Of a stretch of DNA of 54,589 bases, positions 26,904 to 35,701 are shown in pieces. The position numbers and the translations under genes were made by a program. This DNA is from Acidobacteriaceae bacterium (GTDB lineage: Bacteria > Acidobacteriota > Terriglobia > Terriglobales > Acidobacteriaceae). The DNA is taken from the NCBI GenBank assembly GCA_030038195.1, contig JASHPJ010000133.1:1-54589 (forward strand), in the 5' to 3' direction. Numbering within the stretch: position 1 is the stretch's first letter; each line of letters starts with the position of its first letter. A model generated the notes under the pieces. It saw only the letters and a list, made by a program, of their open reading frames with translations, was not told the DNA's origin and ran no database searches.

Positions 26904-27060
26904 CGTGTCCGCCGCCGCGGACGGCTTTTTCTTGAGGAAAAAGTCACTCGGCAGTCCCGGTTTTGTATACGCTTGAAGCGAAATCGCTGGAGCAGGTCTG
27001 AATGTAGAGGGTTGCGGCGCTTCCCGTCACCGAAGACTCCAGTACGGCACGTCCCGTAAA

Positions 27061-30042
27061 TCATCGGGTCCAGTTGCGCCCGGAAACTCCAGTCGGATTC
27101 GAGGAGTGCGCGTTTTCCTGATCGTGCGCTAGGAGCGCTCGTTGTGCATCCCGGTTGATTAGACCGAAACCCATGTTTTCTGCCTTCACTGCAAGGGATT
27201 CCAGATCGCGGCGGCCGGCAGCCTGGTCGTCGCCCTGCAACTCAATTTCGCCAAGAGCCAGTCGGGCCTTCATCAGCATGCTTCCCTGGTCCGCAGTTGA
27301 GGCTAGATTCACGGCCGTCAAGGCTTCATTCTGCGCCCGCTCTAATTTACCGTCGGCTGCATCAAGTAGCGCGGCGACAATTGCTCTTTGCGTGACGTGC
27401 TCTCCGAAAATCGGCTGCTGCTGCGGGGTTTTCCGGAACCACTCATCATATGCCCGGAGAGCCTCCCTGCTTTCAGCCAACTTTCCTTCTTTGAGTAGGA
27501 CCTCCGCCAGTTGACCGGACGCAATCGCGACGCCGCCCGGGTTATTGGCATCCCTGTGTCCTTCGATCGCCTGCTTCAGAGTCGTCTCGGCATCGGCAAG
27601 CCGTCCTTTTCCCATTTGCACGACTCCGAGGGTTTGGCGGCTTTGGGCAAGCGGAATGGACTCCCCGACCGAAGTCAGGATTGCGATCGCCTGGGTTGAC
27701 AAGCTGTCTGCTTCGTCGAGCCGGCCTTGCCACGTACGAACAATCGCAAGCAAATTCAACTGCAGTCCTTCTCTGTTTTTTTCACCGGTTTGGCGAAAGA
27801 GGGCCAGGGATTGCTGAAGATCGTTTTCGGCCAAATTCAGCTTTCCCTGAACCGTTGCCTCGATTCCGAGATCCATCAGCCGTCCGGCAATGCGGCTGCG
27901 ATCATTCACTTCCCGGCTCAGCTCGAGCGATTGCTGATACAGGCGGATCGCTTGCGCATGATGAGTGAACAAAATATCGGCCAGGACGCTCAGCGTGTAG
28001 GCCTCCTCCTGTTTGTTGCCGATCCTTCGAAAGATCGCCAATGCTTGATTGCACAGCTTTTCCCCCTCCGCCAACCCGACATAATACATCCGAACCTGCG
28101 CCAGTGCTGCAAGAGCACGTCCATGGTTGGTTTCGTCCCCTATCTGTTCGCTAATCGAAACCGCACTCGAATAGCTGGCTTCCGCTCCCCGAGGATCACC
28201 CTGCTCCCAGTGCACATGTCCCTGGTCGATCAGCAGTCGAGCCACGGCCGAACGGTCACCTATGGCCGTGTATCTGGTCTCCGCGTCCCTCCATAAGGTC
28301 ATCGCTTCGGAAAGGTTTCCTAGAGCTCTCAGAGCTTCGCCTTGTTCCTCCTCTGCCCGGGCAACTAATTGAGTTGCCTGCGACGAGCGTGCCCGGTCCG
28401 CCGCGCGCATAGCAGCGTCTCTTTGGCGGCGGAAGTCGGAGATAGATGAGGCAGCCTCCGCCTCCGCAATATCAAGTCTGGCCTCATCGTCGGAACCAAC
28501 CGGTACCTGATGCACCTGTGCAATCGTGTCGAGCGCTACCAGCGGCTTTCCGGCCAGAGTCTGAACGTGGGCAAGGCGAATGCCGTTTTCTATGCTGTCG
28601 GGAAAGAGTTGAAATAGCCTGGAATAGACCTCGACCGCTTTGTCCCACTCGTAGTTGGCTTCGTAAAACTGACCTTCAACAAGAAGCCGCTGCTCGGCGG
28701 TGAGGCTGCCGGCCAGATCGAGCGCCTTCTTTGCCTCTGCTCTCGCGTCTCCAGAAAAGCCGAGCATCGTATTCGCGGTGCTCAAAGCCGAGTGAGAAAG
28801 CGCATGTTCAGGTTCCAAAGCAACTGCCCTCTCGATCAGGGTGCGTGCATCGACGGGATCATATCTTTCGATCTCCTCGGTTCCTTCGGCATAGAATCGC
28901 GCCGCATCGGGATTCGTGGGCAACATCGCGCGCAGAGAGACCAGGCTTGAGCTATCCAGAGGATCCAGCCGGAGTTTTCTTCTCAACTGGACAGCCGCAC
29001 TCGCCGCCAGATCGAATATTTCCGCGCGCGAACCCGATGCGCTTATCGCGAGCAGAAGTTGGCCGGAGCGGGCATCGTGCATCTGGACGTCCAGTCGAAT
29101 TTGGCTCTGGTCATCGGTTCCCGAAGCGGCGTATGAGCCGGAAAGTACCAGGTCAGATCCCAGGTCGTGATTCATCTTGCCGAGCACGTCCGGGCTGACC
29201 TGATCGAGATTGCTCAGCCCGTGCTCGGACCGGAATCGTGCGATCTCTTCTCGTGAGATGGCGCGCGGTCCTGCTCCTGCAGCCAGATCGCTTGATAACC
29301 AGTCTGACAGTGCTGCCGAAAGCCATTGGTCGGCAGGATTTCCGCTCAGGTTGGCAAAACTCAGAACCGCGATCGATCGGTGTGCGCCAGGAAAATGCGC
29401 CGTTCTATGGAGAGCCCATACAGAAAACAGAGCAGTGGCAATAACCAGCCCCGCAGCAAGCGTCCACAACCTGCGTTTGCTGAAAAGAATTGAATTCTGG
29501 ACCCAGTCGAAGCCGCTTTTCGCTGCGGTTCCCGCTTGACTACCATCGAGGCTGTTACCTGCGTAACCAAGTGCGTAACGCGGACCTCGCGTAACTGATT
29601 CTTCGCGCTGTGCAGAATAATCAACCTGTTCCAGGAGCGGTTGGGGTTCCTTTTGCGCTGGGCCATTGGGAGCCATTGCAAGAACTGATCGGCCGTTCCG
29701 GCTCACGAACTCAACATCCGCGATAAACCGGTATCCATAACGGCTCAGCGTTTGCACGAACCGGGGATCTGCGGGGTCGTCCCCAAGACTACAACGAAGC
29801 TTATGGACTGCCTTGTTCAAACGCTGATCGAAATCTCCATGCTGCTCACCAGGCCAGAGCAGATTGACTAATTCATCCCTCCCGATAGCCTGACCCGGCT
29901 CCTCAAGCAGACGGGCCAATAGCTGCGCCGGCTTCTGCTCTATGCGGAGCCGGAGCCCGTGTTTCTGCAGCCTAAGCGTCCCAAGGTCAAACTCAAAGGC
30001 CGACCAGAGGGCCAGGCGCTCTCCTTGTCGCGTGGGGCGCAT
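27061..30042 (-). CDS. CadC-like membrane regulator: OmpR-type winged helix, TM helix, TPR-rich C-terminus
   Basis: About 993 residues from the ATG at 30042 (a GTG four codons earlier is also possible). Residues ~10-100 are an OmpR-type DNA-binding domain: FEFDLGTLRLQKHGLRLRIE, QAIGRDELVNLLWPGEQHGD, NKAVHKLRCSLGDD, FVQTLSRYGYRFI. A single membrane helix lies about 185-205 (LWTLAAGLVIATALFSVWAL). The periplasmic part starts with a TolB-N-like module (SIAVLSFANLSGNPADQWLS) and continues as many TPRs to the end. Such proteins sense an outside signal with the TPR part while the cytoplasmic winged helix binds DNA. They are abundant in Acidobacteriota; the target is unknown. Confidence 0.9.
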   Translation of the reverse strand: MRPTRQGERLALWSAFEFDLGTLRLQKHGLRLRIEQKPAQLLARLLEEPGQAIGRDELVNLLWPGEQHGDFDQRLNKAVHKLRCSLGDDPADPRFVQTLSRYGYRFIADVEFVSRNGRSVLAMAPNGPAQKEPQPLLEQVDYSAQREESVTRGPRYALGYAGNSLDGSQAGTAAKSGFDWVQNSILFSKRRLWTLAAGLVIATALFSVWALHRTAHFPGAHRSIAVLSFANLSGNPADQWLSAALSDWLSSDLAAGAGPRAISREEIARFRSEHGLSNLDQVSPDVLGKMNHDLGSDLVLSGSYAASGTDDQSQIRLDVQMHDARSGQLLLAISASGSRAEIFDLAASAAVQLRRKLRLDPLDSSSLVSLRAMLPTNPDAARFYAEGTEEIERYDPVDARTLIERAVALEPEHALSHSALSTANTMLGFSGDARAEAKKALDLAGSLTAEQRLLVEGQFYEANYEWDKAVEVYSRLFQLFPDSIENGIRLAHVQTLAGKPLVALDTIAQVHQVPVGSDDEARLDIAEAEAASSISDFRRQRDAAMRAADRARSSQATQLVARAEEEQGEALRALGNLSEAMTLWRDAETRYTAIGDRSAVARLLIDQGHVHWEQGDPRGAEASYSSAVSISEQIGDETNHGRALAALAQVRMYYVGLAEGEKLCNQALAIFRRIGNKQEEAYTLSVLADILFTHHAQAIRLYQQSLELSREVNDRSRIAGRLMDLGIEATVQGKLNLAENDLQQSLALFRQTGEKNREGLQLNLLAIVRTWQGRLDEADSLSTQAIAILTSVGESIPLAQSRQTLGVVQMGKGRLADAETTLKQAIEGHRDANNPGGVAIASGQLAEVLLKEGKLAESREALRAYDEWFRKTPQQQPIFGEHVTQRAIVAALLDAADGKLERAQNEALTAVNLASTADQGSMLMKARLALGEIELQGDDQAAGRRDLESLAVKAENMGFGLINRDAQRALLAHDQENAHSSNPTGVSGRNWTR

Positions 30043-30141
30043 GGGGAGATTCACCTTCCGGGGGAGTGTAGCGAGTATGTTAACTCTTTTTCTCTTTGTT
30101 GCCTAGAAGTTGCGAGGGAATAAAAAGGAAGAAATTCGGAA

Positions 30142-30168
30142 CTTGCGAACTCCACGGAACTTCGCAAG
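30142..30168. promoter_or_regulatory. Inverted repeat in the divergent intergenic region
   Basis: Perfect 8-bp arms CTTGCGAA (30142-30149) and TTCGCAAG (30161-30168) with an 11-base spacer; a related GTTGCGAG lies at about 30109. The site is between the CadC-like gene and the giant lipoprotein gene, a natural place for an operator of the winged-helix protein. The rest of the 374-base gap shows no gene. Confidence 0.35.
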
Positions 30169-30416
30169 ATTGCTTCCCAAGGGGTCAATGACGGCCGATC
30201 GGGGCGGATGCTATCGATTTCATCCGCTGGACAATGTTACGACAATTGACTTCCCAGTTCGGCTGTCTTTCCGCCCAAATTTCACAAATCTCGCCCCGCA
30301 GGGTGAACGTAACTGCTGGGGAACCCAAGACGGGCTGCGGTCTGTACCCAGGCTTGGCTGCTCGAAGTGAACGGTTTCGTGTCTTATTTTGGGCCATCAA
30401 TTTCAGGAGGGCGCCT

Positions 30417-33400
30417 ATGCGCAAAGGGATTGTTCTGGCTGTTTTTGCGGTAGGTGCGGCTTCGTTTTTCTCCGGCTGCGGAGGCAGCAGCTCGAAACCG
30501 ATTAGTGTCGCCGTAACAGCGTCCTCGTCCACGGTTGACGGCAGCGATACGGTGACACTAACGGCCACCGTTACGAATGACAAGAACAACGCCGGCGTGA
30601 ATTGGACGGTGAGTGGCGGAGGATCGCTCTCTAACACCACCACATCGTCAGCGACGTATACCGCGCCCGCAGCTACCAGCGCCCAACAGACGGCGACCGT
30701 CACGGCCACGTCGATCGCGAACAGCGCTGAGTCGGGCTCGACCACGATTACAGTACCTGCCGCGCCGGTGGTCACGTCCACCAGCGCCAGCCTCGCGGGT
30801 GCGGTGGGCACAGCATATTCGGTGACCCTGCAAGCCAGCGGCGGAATTCCGCCGTTTACCTGGGCATTGGGTGCCGGCACCACGTTGCCTTCCTGCCTGA
30901 CCCTCAAGTCCAACGGCACCCTGACCACTGCATCGGGTACGGCGCCCACTGCCTCCTGCGCCGGTAGCTATACCAATCTCACATTCAAGGCCACGGATTC
31001 AGGCACGCCTACTCCGTTGAGCGCGACCTCGTCGCCGCTCACCATCACCATCACCGCGCCGAGCATCTCGTTTTCGCCCACGCTGCCGGGTGGCAATGTC
31101 GGCGTGGCCTATACGGGCAGTGTCGCGGCCACCGGCGTGCTTGGCGCGCCTACCTACACCATCGCCAGCGGCTCCTTGCCTGCCGATCTCAGCCTGAATC
31201 CAAGCACAGGTGCGATCACCGGAACTCCCAAGGCTGCAGACGCAGGCACAGCTACCTTCACGGTTACAGTGACAGACGCTTACGGGGACACTGCCACCTC
31301 CGGAAGTCTGAGCATCGCCATCGCCGCGGCCCCGGCCATCACCTTTACCGGCTCTGTGCCGACCACCGGTACTTATGGCGTGGCCTTCTCAGGGAGCGCC
31401 GCAGCCACCGGCGGGGCGGGCGCGCTCACGTACAGCATTTCGGCTGGCGCGCTGCCGCCGGATCTCTCGTTGAACGCGGGCACCGGCGCCATCACCGGCA
31501 CTCCAAGCAAAGCCGCGGATGTAGGCGCGTTCAACTTCACCGTGAAGGCGGCCGACGCCTATGGCGATTCGGCTACGCAGAGCTACACGCTGACCATCAG
31601 TTATCCGGCCATGAGCGTGACTACATCCACGCTGCCTACCGCGTATGTGAATGGCCTTTATCCGACAGAAACTCTCTCCGCGACCGGCGGCACGGGCTTA
31701 GCAACTAACTACTCATGGCAGTTGACCGGCGGAACGTCGCTGCCCGGCGGACTGTCACTCTCTACGGCGGGCGTGATCTCCGGTACGCTGTTGAGCGCAG
31801 ACACTACCGGGACCGTGAACTTCACAGTGAAAGTGACCGATACGGTCGCGAACATCTCTGGTACGGCGAACCTGTCCATTGTTGTCAAGCCCGGCGTCAG
31901 CATCACCACTTCCTCGCTGCCTACCGGCTACGTTGGATCGGCCTATACTTCGACAACGCTGCGGGCCAGCGGCGGCACCGGTACCGGCTACCAGTGGATC
32001 GTTACCGGCGGAACGAACCTGCCTTCCGGACTGACGTTATCCCTTGCCGGCGTACTGAGTGGGACGCCAGCGAATCCCGGCACGACAAGTGTTACGTTCC
32101 AAGTCACCGACTCGGCGGGCAATAGCGCCACGGCCAGCCTGAGCATCACCATCGATGCTGGTGTGAGCGTAACTGCGCCCGCGCTTGCCTCGGGCTATCC
32201 GGGTACGGCGTACACTTCCTCCGCATTCACCGCCAGCGGCGGGAGCGGCACGGGCTATACGTGGTCATGGGCCGCGGCTAGCGGATCGACGCTACCCAAC
32301 GGCCTGAGCATCGGAGGCAGCACCGGCATTATCTCCGGCACGCCTGTTAACACCGGCACAAGCAGCGTGACTTCCAGTGTCGTGGTAACAGCGACGGATT
32401 CGGTGGGCAACAAGGGCAGCGTGACGGTCAGCATCACCATCGAAGCCACGCTCACCATCACCACTCCAACAACTCTGCCCTCGGGGACCGGGAACGTCAG
32501 CTATTCGCAGGCCTTGGCGGCATCCGGCGGATCGGGAACCGTTTCGAGCTGGCAGCTCGTCTCGGGTGGAACCAGCCTTTCTGCAATCGGACTTAGCTTT
32601 AACACAACTACCGGAGTCGTCTCCGGCGCGACACCCAGCCAGGGAACGGCGACGTTCACTGTGACAGCTACCGACTCCGAGAGCCACGTCTCCGCGCAGG
32701 TCACATTCAGCGTGACTATCAATAACCAACTCAAGATCAACCAGACCACTCTGCCGGCTGGAGACCTGGGCTCGGCCTACTCGCAAACCCTGACGGCTTC
32801 AGGAGGCTCCGGCAGCGGCTACACCTTCTCAGCCACGAACAGCAACCTGGCATCTTTCGGACTGACTCTGGCGAGCACCGGCGCCATCACCGGCACGCCC
32901 ACCTCAAATGGGACCGCCAGCTTTACCGCGAACGTGAAGGATTCTGCCAACAACACGGCCACACAGGCGCTGTCGATCACCATCTACAGCGGGCTCTTCT
33001 TACCGACTCCAAATCCAAACACGTTGCCCGGCGGCTACGTTGGCGTCGCTTACACCGGTAGCGTGACCGGATCGGGCGGCAGCGGTAACCTCTCCATTGC
33101 TGTCACCACCGCGCTTTCACCCTCCAACGGCACCATGACCACCGGCGTCACCGGAACCAATGTCAATGTAACGGGAACGCCGGCAACCGCTACCACCGAG
33201 TCGTTTGGCGTCACGCTCACTGACACCACTACCAACAGCTCGATCAGCCAGACCTACACTATCGCCATCACCACGCCAACGGCCGTCGGTCTGCCCGCAC
33301 CCAACCCGTCGTCGCTACCCTCGGCCACGGTGAACCAGAACTATACCGGCGCGATTGATGCCACCGGCGGCGTGTCGCCTTACACCTGGTCGATCAACGG

Positions 33401-35579
33401 CACTACGGTGGGCGCGGGCGGTTATAGCCTTGGCAACGGTACCCTGATCGCGTCCAGCACCGGCGGCAACACCCTCACGATCACCGGAACGCCCAGTTCG
33501 ACAGGCACTGTCAATCTGACCAATGTAAAAGTCGTAGACGCCGCCAATTCCAACGCCACACAGACTTATACCATCTCTGTCAATAACACCCAGAACGCCA
33601 GTGGCCAGATCTCCCTCAACAACTTCTGCGGCACAACCACACCGGATATGTCGATATTCTCGGTAACCATCACCAATGTGGGCGGCACTACCTTTACCCA
33701 GACTGTGACCACCGACAGCAGCGGCAATTACACTTTCACCGGCATTCCCGACGGAAACTACACCATCACACCGTCGCTCACTACTTCCGGACCGAGCGTG
33801 GTGTTTTATCCGGCGACAGAAAGCCTGACCGTGAATAACAGCAATATAAGCGGACAAAACTTCAGTGTGTCGCTGGGCTACACGGTCTCCGGCACGGTCA
33901 GCTACTCCGGAACCACCACAGCGGGCCAGGTTTATCTCGTACTGGCTAACAACAACTGCAGCGGTCCCTACACAAATGGAACCAGCATTGCCTTTCCCTT
34001 TACGTCAGGCGGAAATTTCACCATACGCGGCGTGCCTCCCGGCAGCTACACGCTCGCGGCCTTGATGGACCCGACCTCGCTTGGAGAAGGCCAGCCGAAC
34101 GTCGCCGATCCCACCAACGGCAGCAGCAACACGGTTGCGGTTTCTACCGCGAACGTGACCGGAGTGGCGGTCACCTTGAACGATCCGACCGGCATAACGG
34201 TTGGCAGCGGGCCTACGCTTAAGGGTGTCTCGCCGGAGGGTTCCGGCGCAATCATCACTTTCGGCGATGTCGGCGTCAGCAGCGGTCGAGAGGGATACAC
34301 ATCCTACACTGTTCAGTGGTCAACCACCACGAGCGGGTTCAGCAGTTCCAACCAGGCCACGTTCAAGGCCACCGGTGCCAGCGGCAGCGACGTCTGGATC
34401 ATCGACGCTTTCGACAAGAGCTTCACCGGATCGCTCAACAACGGCACCGCGTATTACTTCCGCGCCATGGGCACGAATTCCGCCGGGAACAGCCCTTGGG
34501 GCTACTGGAATGGTTCCGGTACGGCCTGCACTTCCACATCCTGCGCCGCCACCGTCACCGTGGGCGCGCCTACGACCGGCAGCACGGTTTCCGGCACCAT
34601 AACAATCCCAACAACTGGTGTCACCATCAATCCGGGAGCCGTGCTCTACGCCGGCCTCTACAACGAGGCCACCAACACCGCCTACGCCGACGTAATCACC
34701 AGTCCGGTGGTCGGGGCCAACACTTATTCGGTCACGGTCCCCAGCGGCAACGGCTCTGTCTACATCCTCTTCGGTATCCTCGACCAGAACGACGACGGCC
34801 TAATTGACGAGGGCGACGATACGAACGTGAATGAACCGAACAGCCTCGTTCTCTACGTGACCGGCAATCTGACCGGAATAAACAGCACCTTGCCGGGAAG
34901 TAACGCTACTCTCCAGTTGGGGGCTCAGTACCTAAGCATCACGACCGCCGGAGGCACCTCGACCGATTATGCCCTCAACCTCAACTTACAGGAGGCCCAG
35001 AAGCTGCCCGTCGCCGTCACTCTTACGGGTGGGCCAAACGTCATCAGCCCGGTGGATATCGGCCGCTGCCTGGATTGTGGCAACGTCGAGTTCCAGTACT
35101 ACTTCAGCATCAATAACGACACGCCCTCCGTCGGCGACGCCTACCCAATGAACATAACCTTCAGCGACGGAACGTCGGCTGCCCCGAGCCCCAAAATCAG
35201 CGGCTGGAACGGCGGTAGCTCAGTAGTGGGTGCGTCCAATCTTGTCACCAGCATGTCGCCCAGCGTGACCAGCGCCAGCGACACGCCAACGTTTAGCTGG
35301 ATCAATCCCTCCGCCGACACCAGCGCCGATCAGTATTCATTCGCCCTCTACAACGGAAACGAAAGCAATCAGATCTGGCAAATTCCGGGTAGCAGCTCCT
35401 CCTTCAGCTTCTTCGACAGCAATATCACTTCCATCACCTGGGGTGTCGATCCCACAGGCAGCGGCAGCACACCTTCCGTCACCAGCCTCACCTCGGGAGC
35501 GACCTACAACTGGATGATTCAAGTACAGGACGGCGCCAGCAACCAGGCGCAAACCTGGACTTACTTCGTCGCCCCATAA
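30417..35579 (+). CDS. Giant lipoprotein with repeated putative Ig-like (He_PIG) domains
   Basis: 1720 residues from the ATG at 30417 (GGAGG upstream). A lipoprotein signal is present: MRKGIVLAVFAVGAASFFSGC with the lipid-bearing cysteine in SGC. A Big-2-like Ig domain follows, then about ten He_PIG-type repeats of 85-100 residues, each with a strand pair like GSGTGYTWSW and a turn such as LPNGLSIGGSTGIISGTPVN. From about residue 1060 there are carboxypeptidase-regulatory-like modules (GNYTFTGIPDGNYTI, IRGVPPGSYTLAALMD) and a fibronectin-III-like segment (YFRAMGTNSAGNSPWG). The protein is Thr/Ser/Gly-rich with very few lysines. It is likely a surface-exposed adhesin or scaffold. Confidence 0.9.
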   Translation: MRKGIVLAVFAVGAASFFSGCGGSSSKPISVAVTASSSTVDGSDTVTLTATVTNDKNNAGVNWTVSGGGSLSNTTTSSATYTAPAATSAQQTATVTATSIANSAESGSTTITVPAAPVVTSTSASLAGAVGTAYSVTLQASGGIPPFTWALGAGTTLPSCLTLKSNGTLTTASGTAPTASCAGSYTNLTFKATDSGTPTPLSATSSPLTITITAPSISFSPTLPGGNVGVAYTGSVAATGVLGAPTYTIASGSLPADLSLNPSTGAITGTPKAADAGTATFTVTVTDAYGDTATSGSLSIAIAAAPAITFTGSVPTTGTYGVAFSGSAAATGGAGALTYSISAGALPPDLSLNAGTGAITGTPSKAADVGAFNFTVKAADAYGDSATQSYTLTISYPAMSVTTSTLPTAYVNGLYPTETLSATGGTGLATNYSWQLTGGTSLPGGLSLSTAGVISGTLLSADTTGTVNFTVKVTDTVANISGTANLSIVVKPGVSITTSSLPTGYVGSAYTSTTLRASGGTGTGYQWIVTGGTNLPSGLTLSLAGVLSGTPANPGTTSVTFQVTDSAGNSATASLSITIDAGVSVTAPALASGYPGTAYTSSAFTASGGSGTGYTWSWAAASGSTLPNGLSIGGSTGIISGTPVNTGTSSVTSSVVVTATDSVGNKGSVTVSITIEATLTITTPTTLPSGTGNVSYSQALAASGGSGTVSSWQLVSGGTSLSAIGLSFNTTTGVVSGATPSQGTATFTVTATDSESHVSAQVTFSVTINNQLKINQTTLPAGDLGSAYSQTLTASGGSGSGYTFSATNSNLASFGLTLASTGAITGTPTSNGTASFTANVKDSANNTATQALSITIYSGLFLPTPNPNTLPGGYVGVAYTGSVTGSGGSGNLSIAVTTALSPSNGTMTTGVTGTNVNVTGTPATATTESFGVTLTDTTTNSSISQTYTIAITTPTAVGLPAPNPSSLPSATVNQNYTGAIDATGGVSPYTWSINGTTVGAGGYSLGNGTLIASSTGGNTLTITGTPSSTGTVNLTNVKVVDAANSNATQTYTISVNNTQNASGQISLNNFCGTTTPDMSIFSVTITNVGGTTFTQTVTTDSSGNYTFTGIPDGNYTITPSLTTSGPSVVFYPATESLTVNNSNISGQNFSVSLGYTVSGTVSYSGTTTAGQVYLVLANNNCSGPYTNGTSIAFPFTSGGNFTIRGVPPGSYTLAALMDPTSLGEGQPNVADPTNGSSNTVAVSTANVTGVAVTLNDPTGITVGSGPTLKGVSPEGSGAIITFGDVGVSSGREGYTSYTVQWSTTTSGFSSSNQATFKATGASGSDVWIIDAFDKSFTGSLNNGTAYYFRAMGTNSAGNSPWGYWNGSGTACTSTSCAATVTVGAPTTGSTVSGTITIPTTGVTINPGAVLYAGLYNEATNTAYADVITSPVVGANTYSVTVPSGNGSVYILFGILDQNDDGLIDEGDDTNVNEPNSLVLYVTGNLTGINSTLPGSNATLQLGAQYLSITTAGGTSTDYALNLNLQEAQKLPVAVTLTGGPNVISPVDIGRCLDCGNVEFQYYFSINNDTPSVGDAYPMNITFSDGTSAAPSPKISGWNGGSSVVGASNLVTSMSPSVTSASDTPTFSWINPSADTSADQYSFALYNGNESNQIWQIPGSSSSFSFFDSNITSITWGVDPTGSGSTPSVTSLTSGATYNWMIQVQDGASNQAQTWTYFVAP

Positions 35580-35602
35580 CACTTCACACCTGTCAATCTC
35601 TT

Positions 35603-35701
35603 AGAACCTGTCCAAAAGCTCATCTGGGTAAGGCAAGGGCTTTGAAAGGGTACGGCTTCAAAGCCTGCCCTTTCAAAACATCAAGTTTTTGGACAGATTC
35701 T
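35603..35701. repeat. MITE-like nested palindrome between convergent genes
   Basis: Outer arms AGAACCTGTCCAAAA (35603-35617) and TTTTTGGACAGATTCT (35686-35701) are inverted repeats with one or two mismatches. Inside is a second hairpin, GGCTTTGAA / TTCAAAGCC. The 99-bp element begins exactly at the last base of the AAA/RyR gene stop codon and lies 23 bases after the lipoprotein stop. It may be a small non-autonomous mobile element now acting as a two-way terminator. Confidence 0.6.

Noticed and set aside
26768..27064. 98-residue minus-strand frame after the CadC-like gene
   Set aside because: A different frame in the same place shows a porin-like tail; this frame has unlikely composition and no signal.
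32292..33857. Long minus-strand frames inside the giant lipoprotein gene
   Set aside because: They come from the repetitive GC-rich Thr/Ser/Gly codon pattern; no start signals or domains.
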